In this document: piece by piece, positions 5,735 through 13,335 of the stretch | Layout of the letters: each line of letters starts with the position of its first letter | How positions within the stretch are numbered: position 1 is the first letter of the stretch | Assembly: GCA_023387715.1 (NCBI GenBank) | Contig: JAEWHQ010000193.1 | Coordinates: 1-13,550 of the forward strand | Source: Pseudomonadota bacterium | Lineage (GTDB): Bacteria > Pseudomonadota > Alphaproteobacteria > Rhizobiales > Rhizobiaceae | Length of the DNA: 13,550 nt | Direction of reading: 5' to 3' | Translations under genes and position numbers: made by a program | Notes under the pieces: model-generated | Seen by the model: only the letters and a program-made list of their open reading frames with translations | What the model was told of the DNA's origin: nothing | The model's database searches: none

Positions 5735-6499
5735 TTATAAGGCTTGTAAGCCTGATATTATTTGAGTTTTTGCTGATAAACCATCCGTTGCATTATTTTC
5801 AAACCATGCCCTCTCAACACTCTCATTGCTGCGCAAATTAAAGCCATCGGGGTCAATTGCGCTGATAATCCATGGCGAAGCAGTGCTATTATTTTTGGTA
5901 AGTTTTTGCGCAAAAGCACGGATATTGTCTTTGTAAGTGCTGTTCAGCATTTCAAGTTCTGCTGATTCCTGTTGTGCAATCGCGGCGCTGCTATCCTGAT
6001 CGCAGATGAGGTCGGCAGTGGTTAAATTAAATGCTTTGCCAAAGCCGCCATTGAGGCTTGCGCCATCCACTTCCAGCCGGAAAAAGCTGAAATCGCCAAG
6101 ATCAACATAAAGCGCGCCTTTAGGATTATGGCTCAGATAACGGGTGCGCAGACGCTGATAGGCTTCATGCTCACGGGTAATTTGCTTTGCCGTACAATGA
6201 AGCGTGATGCGGGCATGCGCCATTGCATCGCCTTTACCCGGCTCCCCCACCAGCAATGAACAATGCGGATGCGCGATAAGGCTTGCCGTATGCGGGGCAA
6301 GGGCTGAAACCAGAATAAGCGGTGTGCCATCATTGTCGGTGGCAAGGGCGACACGGCTGGCATTGGGGCGCTGCGTGGTGGCGGAGGTGCAGGCCAGTGC
6401 CGCAAACCGCGCGGTGCGCATCAAGCCTTTGGCGATCTGGATGGCTTGCGGGGTGGTAAGGCGGATGACGTCTTTGGTTGTTTCTGAGGTGTTTTGCAT
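5735..6499 (-). CDS. HugZ-family pyridoxamine-phosphate-oxidase-like FMN-barrel protein
   Basis: This 254-residue protein has an FMN-binding split-barrel domain in the N-terminal two thirds (LIRTA-like AKGLMRTARFAALA, VSALAPHTASL, LLVGEPGKGDAMAHARITL, LYVDLGDFSFFRLEV at 130-144, LNGGFGKAF) and a DUF2470-like C-terminal domain (DPDGFNLR, 216-223). HugZ-type proteins bind and degrade heme to release iron, but many homologues are untested. The usual HMNxDH motif at the start of DUF2470 is replaced by EMLNSTYKDN (183-192), so heme binding there is doubtful. ATG 6499 is preferred; a GTG at 6508 adds three residues. It is divergent from dppA and lies upstream of the arsR-type gene. Confidence 0.85.
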   Translation of the reverse strand: MQNTSETTKDVIRLTTPQAIQIAKGLMRTARFAALACTSATTQRPNASRVALATDNDGTPLILVSALAPHTASLIAHPHCSLLVGEPGKGDAMAHARITLHCTAKQITREHEAYQRLRTRYLSHNPKGALYVDLGDFSFFRLEVDGASLNGGFGKAFNLTTADLICDQDSSAAIAQQESAELEMLNSTYKDNIRAFAQKLTKNNSTASPWIISAIDPDGFNLRSNESVERAWFENNATDGLSAKTQIISGLQAL

Positions 6500-6521
6500 A
6501 AGATCCACGTATTTTTAGATG

Positions 6522-6539
6522 AGCTGTTTTATAACAGCT
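6522..6539 (-). promoter_or_regulatory. Perfect palindrome overlapping the predicted hugZ -10 box
   Basis: AGCTGTT-TTAT-AACAGCT has perfect seven-base arms. Read on the - strand, its centre contains TATAAA (6533 down to 6528). A weak TTATGG -35 lies 17 bases upstream (6551-6556), and the ATG follows about 30 bases downstream. This geometry is typical for a repressor operator. Confidence 0.5.
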
Positions 6540-6824
6540 TACACGCTTTTCCATAAAAGTAGATAATCAAATTCATGTTTTGAGGCCGGGATTGCACGCT
6601 GTGGCCCATCAGATTGATTTAGAAAAGAATTTTTACGGCTCTGATGCAAATGGCTTTTCTATGATATTTTAGCGATAATAAATTGACCTGAACGTAATTT
6701 TCTTTCAAAATTAAGAAAGTTAGAAGAAAAATCTACTAAATCGACTGAAAAATGGTTGATATTGTAATTTAGTTCTACAGACGGAGCTTGCAAAGTTTAG
6801 TAGCACAGGTTTCGATAGGGCTTG

Positions 6825-6837
6825 ATTGCTGAGCAAT
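6825..6837 (+). repeat. Thirteen-base palindrome in the dppA leader
   Basis: ATTGCT-G-AGCAAT is perfectly symmetrical and lies 43 bases before the dppA start codon. It could be a small operator; as RNA the single-base loop would make a poor hairpin. Confidence 0.35.
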
Positions 6838-6880
6838 GGGGGCTCTGCAAACCGACATTTCCGTGGAGGCGGATTTACAT

Positions 6881-8485
6881 ATGAAACTTTACAAAAAATT
6901 GTTAGCAGCATCAGCACTTGCAACAATGGCAGGTGTCATCGGGATTACGGGTGCCGCTTCTGCAAAAACATTGGTTTATTGCTCAGAAGCTTCACCTGAG
7001 GGATTTGATCCTGCACCTTACACCACAGGCAACACCTTTGATGCTTCCTCCCATCCGATTTACAATCGTCTGGTAGAGTTTGAGCCGGGTGGCACCAAGG
7101 TTGTGCCGGCATTGGCTGAAAGCTGGGATGTCAGCGAAGATGGTAAGGAATATACATTCCATCTGCGTAAGGGCGTAAAGTATCAGACAACAGATTTCTT
7201 TACACCAAGCCGTGAATTTACCGCTGATGACGTTATCTTCTCTTTTGAACGTCAGCGCGACAAAAACAACCCTTGGTATGAATATACCGCTGGTATTTCT
7301 TACGAATATTTCAACTCGATGGATATGACCACACTGATCGACAAGATCGAAAAGGTGGATGACCACACCGTCAAGTTTGTGCTGACCCGTCCGGAAGCAC
7401 CTTTCATTGCAAACCTCGGCATGGATTTTGCCTCTATTCTTTCCAAAGAATATGCAGACAAGCTCGAAGCTGATGGCAAGAAAGAAAACCTCAACCAGTT
7501 TCCGGTTGGTACAGGCCCTTACACATTCGTAGCCTATCAGAAAGATGCGGTCATTCGTTATAAAGCGAACCCTGATTTCTGGAAAGGCAAAGAAAAGATC
7601 GACGATCTGGTATTCGCCATCACTGTTGATCCGGGCGTGCGCATGCAGAAGCTCAAAGCAGGTGAGTGCCACATTGCCCCATATCCGGCACCAGCTGACA
7701 TCGAAGGTCTGAAGGCTGACAGCAATCTGGTTGTTGACGAACAGGCTGGTCTGAACGTGGCTTATCTGGCTTACAACACCCTTGTTGCGCCTTTTGATAA
7801 GCCGGAAGTTCGCCGTGCGCTGAATCAGGCTGTCAACAAAGAAGCGATCATTGAAGCTGTGTTCCAAGGCACCGGTCAGGTTGCAAAGAACCCGATTCCA
7901 CCAACAATGTGGAGCTACAATGACGCTGTCGAAGACGACAAATATGACCCGGAAGCCGCTAAAAAAGTATTGGCAGAAGCTGGTCTGACAGAAATGAAGC
8001 TTTGGGCAATGCCTGTCAGTCGTCCATATATGCCAAATGCACGTCGTGCAGCAGAGCTTATTCAGGCTGACTTGGCGAAAGCCGGCGTTAAGGCTGAAAT
8101 CGTATCGATGGAATGGGGTGAATACCTCAAGAAAGCATCCGATAAGGCACGTGATGGTGCTGTGATGCTCGGCTGGACCGGTGATAATGGTGATCCGGAC
8201 AACTTCCTCGGTGCACTGCTTTCATGCGCTGGCGTTGGCGGTAACAACCGTGCACAATGGTGTAACGAAGAATTTGACGCCATTATCGCTAAAGCGAAAA
8301 TCACTTCGGATCAGGCAGAGCGTACCAAGCTTTATGAACAGGCACAGGTTCTGTTCAAAGAGCAGGCTCCGTGGAACACACTCGCTCACTCCACAGTATA
8401 TATGCCAATGTCCAAAAAGGTTGTTGGTTATAAGATGAGCCCGCTGGGTGCGCACCGATTTGACGGTGTTGATCTCTCCGAGTAA
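6881..8485 (+). CDS. dppA: Periplasmic dipeptide-binding protein DppA
   Basis: This 534-residue family 5 solute-binding protein captures dipeptides in the periplasm and delivers them to DppBCDF. A Sec signal peptide (KLYKK, hydrophobic core, ASA cleavage before KT at 28/29) is followed by a mature start KTLVYCSEASPEGFDP very like E. coli DppA. Further shared blocks are PIYNRLVEF, LTRPEAPF, NPIPPTMWSYND and WTGDNGDPDNF. Four cysteines (YCSE, GECHI, LLSCAG, QWCNEE) match the two disulfides of the E. coli protein. ATG 6881 is chosen for the signal peptide and the GGAGGCGGA purine-rich site at 6864-6872. An in-frame upstream start at 6836 adds a polar stretch that spoils the signal peptide. In E. 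coli DppA also binds heme; whether this one does is unknown. Confidence 0.95.
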   Translation: MKLYKKLLAASALATMAGVIGITGAASAKTLVYCSEASPEGFDPAPYTTGNTFDASSHPIYNRLVEFEPGGTKVVPALAESWDVSEDGKEYTFHLRKGVKYQTTDFFTPSREFTADDVIFSFERQRDKNNPWYEYTAGISYEYFNSMDMTTLIDKIEKVDDHTVKFVLTRPEAPFIANLGMDFASILSKEYADKLEADGKKENLNQFPVGTGPYTFVAYQKDAVIRYKANPDFWKGKEKIDDLVFAITVDPGVRMQKLKAGECHIAPYPAPADIEGLKADSNLVVDEQAGLNVAYLAYNTLVAPFDKPEVRRALNQAVNKEAIIEAVFQGTGQVAKNPIPPTMWSYNDAVEDDKYDPEAAKKVLAEAGLTEMKLWAMPVSRPYMPNARRAAELIQADLAKAGVKAEIVSMEWGEYLKKASDKARDGAVMLGWTGDNGDPDNFLGALLSCAGVGGNNRAQWCNEEFDAIIAKAKITSDQAERTKLYEQAQVLFKEQAPWNTLAHSTVYMPMSKKVVGYKMSPLGAHRFDGVDLSE

Positions 8486-8501
8486 TCCGTAAAGGGGAAA
8501 T

Positions 8502-8542
8502 ACCGGGCGCTGAACTCTTCAAAGGTTCAGCGCCCGGTTTTC
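8502..8542 (+). terminator. Strong intercistronic hairpin between dppA and dppB
   Basis: A 14-base perfect stem (8502-8515 with 8525-8538) has a nine-base loop and is followed by TTTTC. It begins 16 bases after the dppA stop and ends just before the dppB start at 8552. Such elements commonly cut read-through and protect the upstream mRNA, giving much more binding protein than permease. Confidence 0.85.
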
Positions 8543-8551
8543 AATTGGACA

Positions 8552-9559
8552 ATGATACGTTTTATTCTTGGCAAGATTTTATATCTTATTCCAACCTTCA
8601 TCGGCATCACGATCGTCGCCTTTGGTTTTGTGCGTGTTTTGCCCGGTGATCCGGTTTTGCTGATGGCCGGTGAGCGCGGGCTTTCGCCTGAGCGCCATGC
8701 CCAGCTTTTGGAGCAGTTTGGCTTCCATCGTCCCTTATGGGAACAATATTTAGACTATGTCTGGAAACTTCTGCACGGAGATTTTGGCGCGTCAATCGTG
8801 ACGAAAGTGCCGGTGCTGACAGAGTTTTTCACACTTTTTCCCGCAACATTAGAGCTTAGCATCTGTGCGATTATCGTGGCGGTGCTGATCGGTGTTCCGG
8901 CAGGCGTTCTGGCAGCTGTCAAACGCGGATCATGGTTTGACCAGACATCGATGGGTGTCGCTCTTGTTGGTTATTCCATGCCGATTTTCTGGTGGGGTCT
9001 GTTGCTGATTATCCTGTTTTCAGGGATCTTGCAGTGGACACCGGTTTCGGGTCGTATTTCGCTGATGTATTATTTCCCTTCCGTCACCGGTTTCATGCTG
9101 ATCGACAGCCTTTTGTCGGGTCAGAAGGGCGCTTTTGCATCTGCGGCTTCGCATCTGATTTTGCCGACTATTGTGCTGGCAACCATTCCGCTGGCGGTTA
9201 TCGCCCGTCAGACACGTTCAGCCATGCTAGAAGTGTTGGGTGAGGATTATGTCCGCACAGCCCGTGCCAAAGGCTTGCCGCTGCGCCGTGTCATCGGTCT
9301 TCATGCGCTGCGCAATGCGCTGATACCGGTGATTACCACCATCGGCTTGCAGGTTGGCGTCTTGATGGCTGGGGCCATTTTGACTGAAACGATTTTCTCA
9401 TGGCCTGGTATCGGTAAATGGATGCTCGATTCCATTTCGCGTCGTGACTATCCGGTCGTACAGGGCGGTTTACTGCTGATTGCGATGATGGTTATGGCCG
9501 TTAACTTGATCGTTGACCTTCTCTATGGTCTGATCAATCCGCGTATCCGGCATAAGTGA
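8552..9559 (+). CDS. dppB: Dipeptide ABC transporter permease DppB
   Basis: This 335-residue inner-membrane protein forms half of the transport channel with DppC. It has the typical DppB/OppB start (MIRFILGKILYLIPTFIGIT), the periplasmic LPGDPV and HRPLWEQY segments after the first membrane helix, and about six hydrophobic spans. The cytoplasmic coupling (EAA) loop DYVRTARAKGLPLRRVI is at residues 232-248, and the family end is NLIVDLLYGLINPRIR. Length is normal. Only a weak GGA precedes ATG 8552, and the dppA hairpin ends 13 bases before it, so initiation may be inefficient. dppC starts eight bases after its stop. Confidence 0.94.
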   Translation: MIRFILGKILYLIPTFIGITIVAFGFVRVLPGDPVLLMAGERGLSPERHAQLLEQFGFHRPLWEQYLDYVWKLLHGDFGASIVTKVPVLTEFFTLFPATLELSICAIIVAVLIGVPAGVLAAVKRGSWFDQTSMGVALVGYSMPIFWWGLLLIILFSGILQWTPVSGRISLMYYFPSVTGFMLIDSLLSGQKGAFASAASHLILPTIVLATIPLAVIARQTRSAMLEVLGEDYVRTARAKGLPLRRVIGLHALRNALIPVITTIGLQVGVLMAGAILTETIFSWPGIGKWMLDSISRRDYPVVQGGLLLIAMMVMAVNLIVDLLYGLINPRIRHK

Positions 9560-9566
9560 GGCTGTT

Positions 9567-10475
9567 ATGAGTGAAGTAACTGTTCAGACGGAAACCTCAG
9601 ATGCGCCATCCACTATGCGCGGTTTGAAGGATTTCTGGTTTTATTTTAGTGTGAACCGTGGTGCGGTGATCGGTCTTTTTGTGTTTACGGCAATCATTCT
9701 GGTGGCAATTTTTGCCCCACTTGTTGCGCCACATAATCCGACCGAGCAATATCGCGAGTTTATGTTGCGTCCGCCATTCTGGCATGATGGTGGCTCATGG
9801 AGTTTTCCGCTCGGCACTGATGCGGTGGGGCGTGATATTCTCTCGCGCCTGATTTATGGTGCACAATACTCGCTGCTCGTGGGCTTTGTCATTGTGGTGA
9901 TCGCTATGTGCGTGGGTATCACAATCGGCCTTTTGTCCGGCTTTTTTGGCGGTGCAGTTGATAATATCTTCATGCGCATTATGGACGTGATGCTTGCATT
10001 CCCGTCACTGCTTCTCGCGCTGGTGATGGTTGCCATTTTGGGGCCTGGCCTCATCAATGCGGTGATTGCAATTACACTCGTTCTGCTGCCGCACTTCTCG
10101 CGCTTGACGCGTGCGGCGGTGATGGCTGAAAAAGAGCGTGAATATGTCATTGCTGCCAAGCTTGCAGGTGCTAAAAAACTGCGTCTGATGTTCAAAACCA
10201 TTTTGCCAAATTGCCTGGCACCATTGGTCGTGCAGGCAACTTTGTCTTTCTCCAATGCGATTTTGGACGTGGCCGCTCTGGGCTTTTTAGGCATGGGTGC
10301 ACAGCCACCGACACCGGAATGGGGCACAATGCTGTCCGAAGCCCGCGAGTTTATCTTGCGCGCCTGGTGGGTGGTGACTTTCCCGGGTCTGGCTATCCTG
10401 ATTACAGTGCTGGCAATTAATCTGATCGGTGACGGCTTGCGTGATGCGCTTGATCCGAAGCTGAAAAGGAGCTGA
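9567..10475 (+). CDS. dppC: Dipeptide ABC transporter permease DppC
   Basis: This 302-residue partner permease of DppB sits in the inner membrane. An N-terminal cytoplasmic segment (OppC_N-like, about 20-70) leads into the conserved FPLGTDAVGRDILSRLIYG (80-98). The membrane domain carries the EAA coupling loop YVIAAKLAGAKKLRLMFK (193-210). It ends with the diagnostic NLIGDGLRDALDPKLK. A GAGG site precedes ATG 9567. The gene follows dppB by seven bases and its TGA overlaps the first possible dppD start, indicating translational coupling. Confidence 0.95.
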   Translation: MSEVTVQTETSDAPSTMRGLKDFWFYFSVNRGAVIGLFVFTAIILVAIFAPLVAPHNPTEQYREFMLRPPFWHDGGSWSFPLGTDAVGRDILSRLIYGAQYSLLVGFVIVVIAMCVGITIGLLSGFFGGAVDNIFMRIMDVMLAFPSLLLALVMVAILGPGLINAVIAITLVLLPHFSRLTRAAVMAEKEREYVIAAKLAGAKKLRLMFKTILPNCLAPLVVQATLSFSNAILDVAALGFLGMGAQPPTPEWGTMLSEAREFILRAWWVVTFPGLAILITVLAINLIGDGLRDALDPKLKRS

Positions 10476-10477
10476 TG

Positions 10478-11329
10478 ATGGCTCTGTTGGATATTAAAAA
10501 CCTGACCGTTTCTTTTGAAACATCGACCGGCCCTTTCCGTGCAGTTGATGGTATCGATATTAGGGTTGATAAAGGCGAAGTGCTGGCGATTGTCGGCGAA
10601 TCCGGCTCCGGTAAATCGGTAGGCATGCTGGCGGTGATGGGTTTGTTGCCAAAAACCGCAACGGTCACTGCTGACAAGATGGAGTTTGAAGGCCGCAATC
10701 TTTTAACGCTCAGCGACAGCGAGCGCCGCTCGATTATCGGCCGTGAAATTTCGATGATCTTTCAGGAGCCGATTGCCAGCCTTAACCCGTGCTTCACCGT
10801 GGGTTTCCAGTTGCAGGAAGTGCTGCGTCAGCATATGGGCATGAATAAAGCTGCTGCTCGTGCCCGTTCAATTGAACTGTTGGAACTGGTTGGCATTCGT
10901 GATGCGGGTGATCGTCTTGGAAGCTATCCGCACCAGATGTCGGGTGGTCAGTGCCAGCGCGTCATGATCGCAATTGCGATTGCCTGTAATCCGAAATTGT
11001 TGATTGCTGACGAGCCGACCACTGCTTTAGACGTGACCATCCAGAAGCAAATTCTTGATTTGCTGATGCGGTTGCAGACCGAGCATGGCATGGGCTTGAT
11101 CATGATCACCCATGATATGGGTGTGGTGGCGGAAACCGCTGATCGTGTGATTGTGCAATATAAAGGCCACAAGATGGAAGATGCGGATGTGCTCTCGCTG
11201 TTTACAGCGCCAAAGAGTGCTTATACGCGCGCACTTCTTTCGGCATTGCCGGAAAACGCAACTGGCGACCGTTTGCCGACTGTTTCGGATTTCGTCTTTG
11301 ATGCACCGCGCGCAGGAGGTGCGGCATGA
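10478..11329 (+). CDS. dppD: Dipeptide ABC transporter ATPase DppD
   Basis: This 283-residue cytoplasmic ATPase pairs with DppF to drive dipeptide import. Walker A GESGSGKS is at 40-47, the Q-loop at Q96, the signature MSGGQCQR at 154-161, Walker B LLIADEP at 174-180 and the switch His at 212. Two adjacent ATG codons exist. The one at 10478 has AAGGAG (10466-10471) six bases upstream, while the one at 10475 overlaps the dppC stop with only three bases of spacing; the choice adds or removes one Met. E. coli DppD is about 327 residues. This protein stops shortly after ALLSALPE and lacks the C-terminal Cys-containing oligo/HPY region. Confidence 0.93.
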   Translation: MALLDIKNLTVSFETSTGPFRAVDGIDIRVDKGEVLAIVGESGSGKSVGMLAVMGLLPKTATVTADKMEFEGRNLLTLSDSERRSIIGREISMIFQEPIASLNPCFTVGFQLQEVLRQHMGMNKAAARARSIELLELVGIRDAGDRLGSYPHQMSGGQCQRVMIAIAIACNPKLLIADEPTTALDVTIQKQILDLLMRLQTEHGMGLIMITHDMGVVAETADRVIVQYKGHKMEDADVLSLFTAPKSAYTRALLSALPENATGDRLPTVSDFVFDAPRAGGAA

Positions 11330-12177
11330 GTGAAGTTGTTTTGGAAGCACGCGACATTGTGCGTGACTATCATGTGCCGGGCGGTTTGTTCGGCAAAGCT
11401 AAAACCGTGCATGCGGTTAAGGGTGTCAATTTCACCGTTGAAAAGGGCAAAACCCTTGCAATCGTTGGTGAGAGTGGCTGCGGCAAGTCAACGCTTGCCC
11501 GTATCCTCACGCTTATTGACCCGCAAACTTCCGGCACACTGCTGATCGACGGTAAGGATGTGAATATTGAACGCGACGGTTTGACGCCGGAAATGCGCCA
11601 GAAGGTGCAGATCGTGTTTCAAAATCCATATGGATCGCTCAATCCGCGCCAGAAAATCGGCGATGTATTGGCTGAGCCTTTGCTCCTCAACACTAATATG
11701 AGCGCAGCAGAACGCCGTGAAAAAGCGATGGAAATGTTGCTGAAGGTCGGTTTGGGACGTGAGCATTTCAACCGCTATCCGCATATGTTTTCCGGTGGTC
11801 AGCGTCAGCGTATCGCGATTGCCCGTGCATTAATGCTGAGCCCGAGCTTGCTGGTATTGGATGAGCCGGTATCAGCGCTTGATCTTTCTGTGCAGGCACA
11901 GGTTCTCAATCTGCTTTCCGATTTGCAGGAAGAGTTCAATCTGACTTACGTATTCATCAGTCATGACCTCTCGGTGGTGCGTTACATCGCTGATGATGTG
12001 ATGGTGATGTATTTCGGTGAAGTGGTTGAATATGGCTCACGCGATGACGTGTTCAACAATCCGCAGCATGATTACACCAAGAAGTTGTTTTCAGCGACAC
12101 CACGCGCCGATGTGGAAACGATCAAAGCACGCGTGGCAGCACGCGCCAGAGCGCGCGCTTTGGCTGCTTCTGCGTAA
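11326..12177 (+). CDS. dppF: Dipeptide ABC transporter ATPase DppF
   Basis: This 283-residue second ATPase of the Dpp importer carries Walker A GESGCGKST at 48-56, Q-loop Q99, signature FSGGQRQR at 155-162, Walker B LLVLDEP at 175-181 and switch His213. It starts in an ATGA overlap with the dppD stop, and its ribosome-binding site AGGAGG lies inside the dppD 3' end. The C-terminus ends in an Ala/Arg-rich tail (VAARARARALAASA) just after LFSATPR, so it is about 50 residues shorter than E. coli DppF (334) and lacks the usual C-terminal cysteine region. It is the last gene of the operon. Confidence 0.93.
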   Translation: MSEVVLEARDIVRDYHVPGGLFGKAKTVHAVKGVNFTVEKGKTLAIVGESGCGKSTLARILTLIDPQTSGTLLIDGKDVNIERDGLTPEMRQKVQIVFQNPYGSLNPRQKIGDVLAEPLLLNTNMSAAERREKAMEMLLKVGLGREHFNRYPHMFSGGQRQRIAIARALMLSPSLLVLDEPVSALDLSVQAQVLNLLSDLQEEFNLTYVFISHDLSVVRYIADDVMVMYFGEVVEYGSRDDVFNNPQHDYTKKLFSATPRADVETIKARVAARARARALAASA

Positions 12178-12194
12178 AACAAGCACTTGTGTTA

Positions 12195-12232
12195 GAGCGA
12201 CCTTTGTGTGCCAAGCATGGCACACGGCGCTC
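12195..12232. repeat. Compound inverted repeat after dppF
   Basis: GTGTGCCA (12206-12213) pairs with TGGCACAC (12218-12225) around an AGCA loop. After a three-base bulge CC pairs with GG, and GAGCG (12195-12199) pairs with CGCTC (12228-12232). This gives about 15 pairs in all. No T-run follows directly. It stands just in front of the true terminator and may protect the dpp mRNA 3' end. Confidence 0.6.
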
Positions 12233-12238
12233 GAAATG

Positions 12239-12272
12239 AAAAAAACCGCCGGATTGCTCCGGCGGTTTTTTT
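12239..12272. terminator. Bidirectional terminator between dppF and choV
   Basis: The perfect stem CCGCCGG/CCGGCGG (12246-12252 with 12259-12265) has a six-base loop and is flanked by seven A and seven T. It ends the dpp operon on the + strand and the cho operon on the - strand, 18 bases past the choV stop. Confidence 0.95.
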
Positions 12273-12290
12273 GTTTGATGAGCAGGTTTT

Positions 12291-13331
12291 TTAAGATTGC
12301 TGGTGCCATGCAAGGGCACGGACAATCTCATCTGATGAGATTTTGCCTAAAATTTTGCCATTATCGACAATGCCGACATCGCCGCCATTTTGTGCAATTG
12401 CATTCATCAGATCACGCACAGGTGTTTCTGGTCTGGCTGTTGCCGCAAACGGACGCGCGGGGCTGTTACGATCAAGCGGTGACATAATGTCGGCCGCACG
12501 CAATACGCCAAGCGGATTCATATGGGTGACAAAATCCGCCACATATTGGCTGGCCGGATTAAGCAGAATATCCTGCGGTGTACCACATTGAACAATACGC
12601 CCGCCATCCATAATGGCAATGCGATTGCCAAGTTTCATCGCTTCATCAAGATCATGGCTGACAAAGACAATGGTCTTTTTCAAGCGGGATTGCAAAAGCA
12701 GCAGTTCATCCTGAAGACGGGTACGAATGAGCGGATCAAGGGCAGAAAACGGCTCATCCATCAGCAAAATCGGGGCGCCCGTTGCAAAGGCACGAGCAAG
12801 ACCCACACGCTGCTGCATACCGCCGGACAATTCACTGACCTTATGACATGCCCAATCTTGCAGGCCAACCAGCTCCAGCTGCTCATGAGCAAGAGCCAGA
12901 CGCTCGGCTTTTTTGATGCCGTTGATTTCGAGGCCGAAAGCGACATTTTCAACGACAGTGCGCCAAGGCAACAGGCTGAATTGCTGAAACACCATCGAGA
13001 CGATTTCAGTGCGCAGCTGCCGCAAGGTTTTGCGGTCGGCATTGACCACATCGACAGGGCCGTTTTTGCCTTGCAGCGAGACATGGCCGCGTGCCACCGG
13101 TATCAAGCGGTTGATCGCACGTAAAAGCGTGGACTTGCCCGAACCGGACAAGCCCATCAATACCAGCATTTCACCTTCGGCAATTTGCAAATCACAATTG
13201 TGAACGCCCAAAACCTGATTGGTCGCGGTTTGAATTTCTGCTCTGGACAGACCTTTATCGGCAAGGGTCAGAACCTTTTGCGGCTGTTTGCCAAACACGA
13301 TAGAAACATCGTTCAGGTCTATCATGCTCAT
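12291..13331 (-). CDS. choV: Choline ABC transporter ATP-binding protein ChoV
   Basis: This 346-residue ProV-type ATPase matches rhizobial and Brucella ChoV: N-terminal VSIVFGKQP, the ALAxxDxGxSRAEI-like segment, and NQVLGVHN before the core domain. It shows Walker A GLSGSGKST (60-68), Q116, signature LSGGMQQR (168-175), Walker B ILLMDEP (188-194), switch His226 and the conserved FVTHMNPLGVL. The last 70 residues (ADIMSP, VRDLMNAI, VGIVDNGKILGKISSDEI) resemble a degenerate CBS region, used for osmotic or ligand gating in relatives. Choline taken up this way feeds glycine betaine synthesis. ATG 13331 has AAGGAA about eight bases upstream, inside the choW 3' end, with a four-base gap to the choW stop. 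It is the last gene of a choX-choW-choV-type operon. Confidence 0.92.
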   Translation of the reverse strand: MSMIDLNDVSIVFGKQPQKVLTLADKGLSRAEIQTATNQVLGVHNCDLQIAEGEMLVLMGLSGSGKSTLLRAINRLIPVARGHVSLQGKNGPVDVVNADRKTLRQLRTEIVSMVFQQFSLLPWRTVVENVAFGLEINGIKKAERLALAHEQLELVGLQDWACHKVSELSGGMQQRVGLARAFATGAPILLMDEPFSALDPLIRTRLQDELLLLQSRLKKTIVFVSHDLDEAMKLGNRIAIMDGGRIVQCGTPQDILLNPASQYVADFVTHMNPLGVLRAADIMSPLDRNSPARPFAATARPETPVRDLMNAIAQNGGDVGIVDNGKILGKISSDEIVRALAWHQQS

Positions 13332-13335
13332 TTAT

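Larger units (their letters stand above)
6500..6880. promoter_or_regulatory. hugZ-dppA divergent promoter region
   Basis: This 381-base AT-rich gap contains no credible gene. Toward hugZ a palindrome covers a TATAAA -10 box. Toward dppA, TTGACC (6683-6688) and CAAAAT (6706-6711) are 17 bases apart and form a plausible sigma-70 promoter. It would give a leader of about 160 bases that includes the palindrome at 6825-6837. No Irr or RirA iron box was recognised with confidence. Confidence 0.5.

Noticed and set aside
5623..5841. + strand frame between the arsR-type gene and hugZ
   Set aside because: It overlaps the hugZ 3' end in antisense and includes the inverted repeat; no ribosome-binding site or family features.
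6661..6720. Iron-box-like AT-rich sequence (GCGATAATAAATTGAC) upstream of dppA
   Set aside because: Not close enough to a RirA or Irr consensus that I can state with confidence.
6992..7867. Long - strand open frame of 291 codons inside dppA
   Set aside because: It lies antisense to a clear DppA with conserved family motifs; the protein is Cys/Phe-rich and unlike any known family.
12017..12487. + strand frame overlapping the dppF end, the terminator and choV
   Set aside because: It crosses a perfect terminator and two real gene ends; it is a frame shadow.
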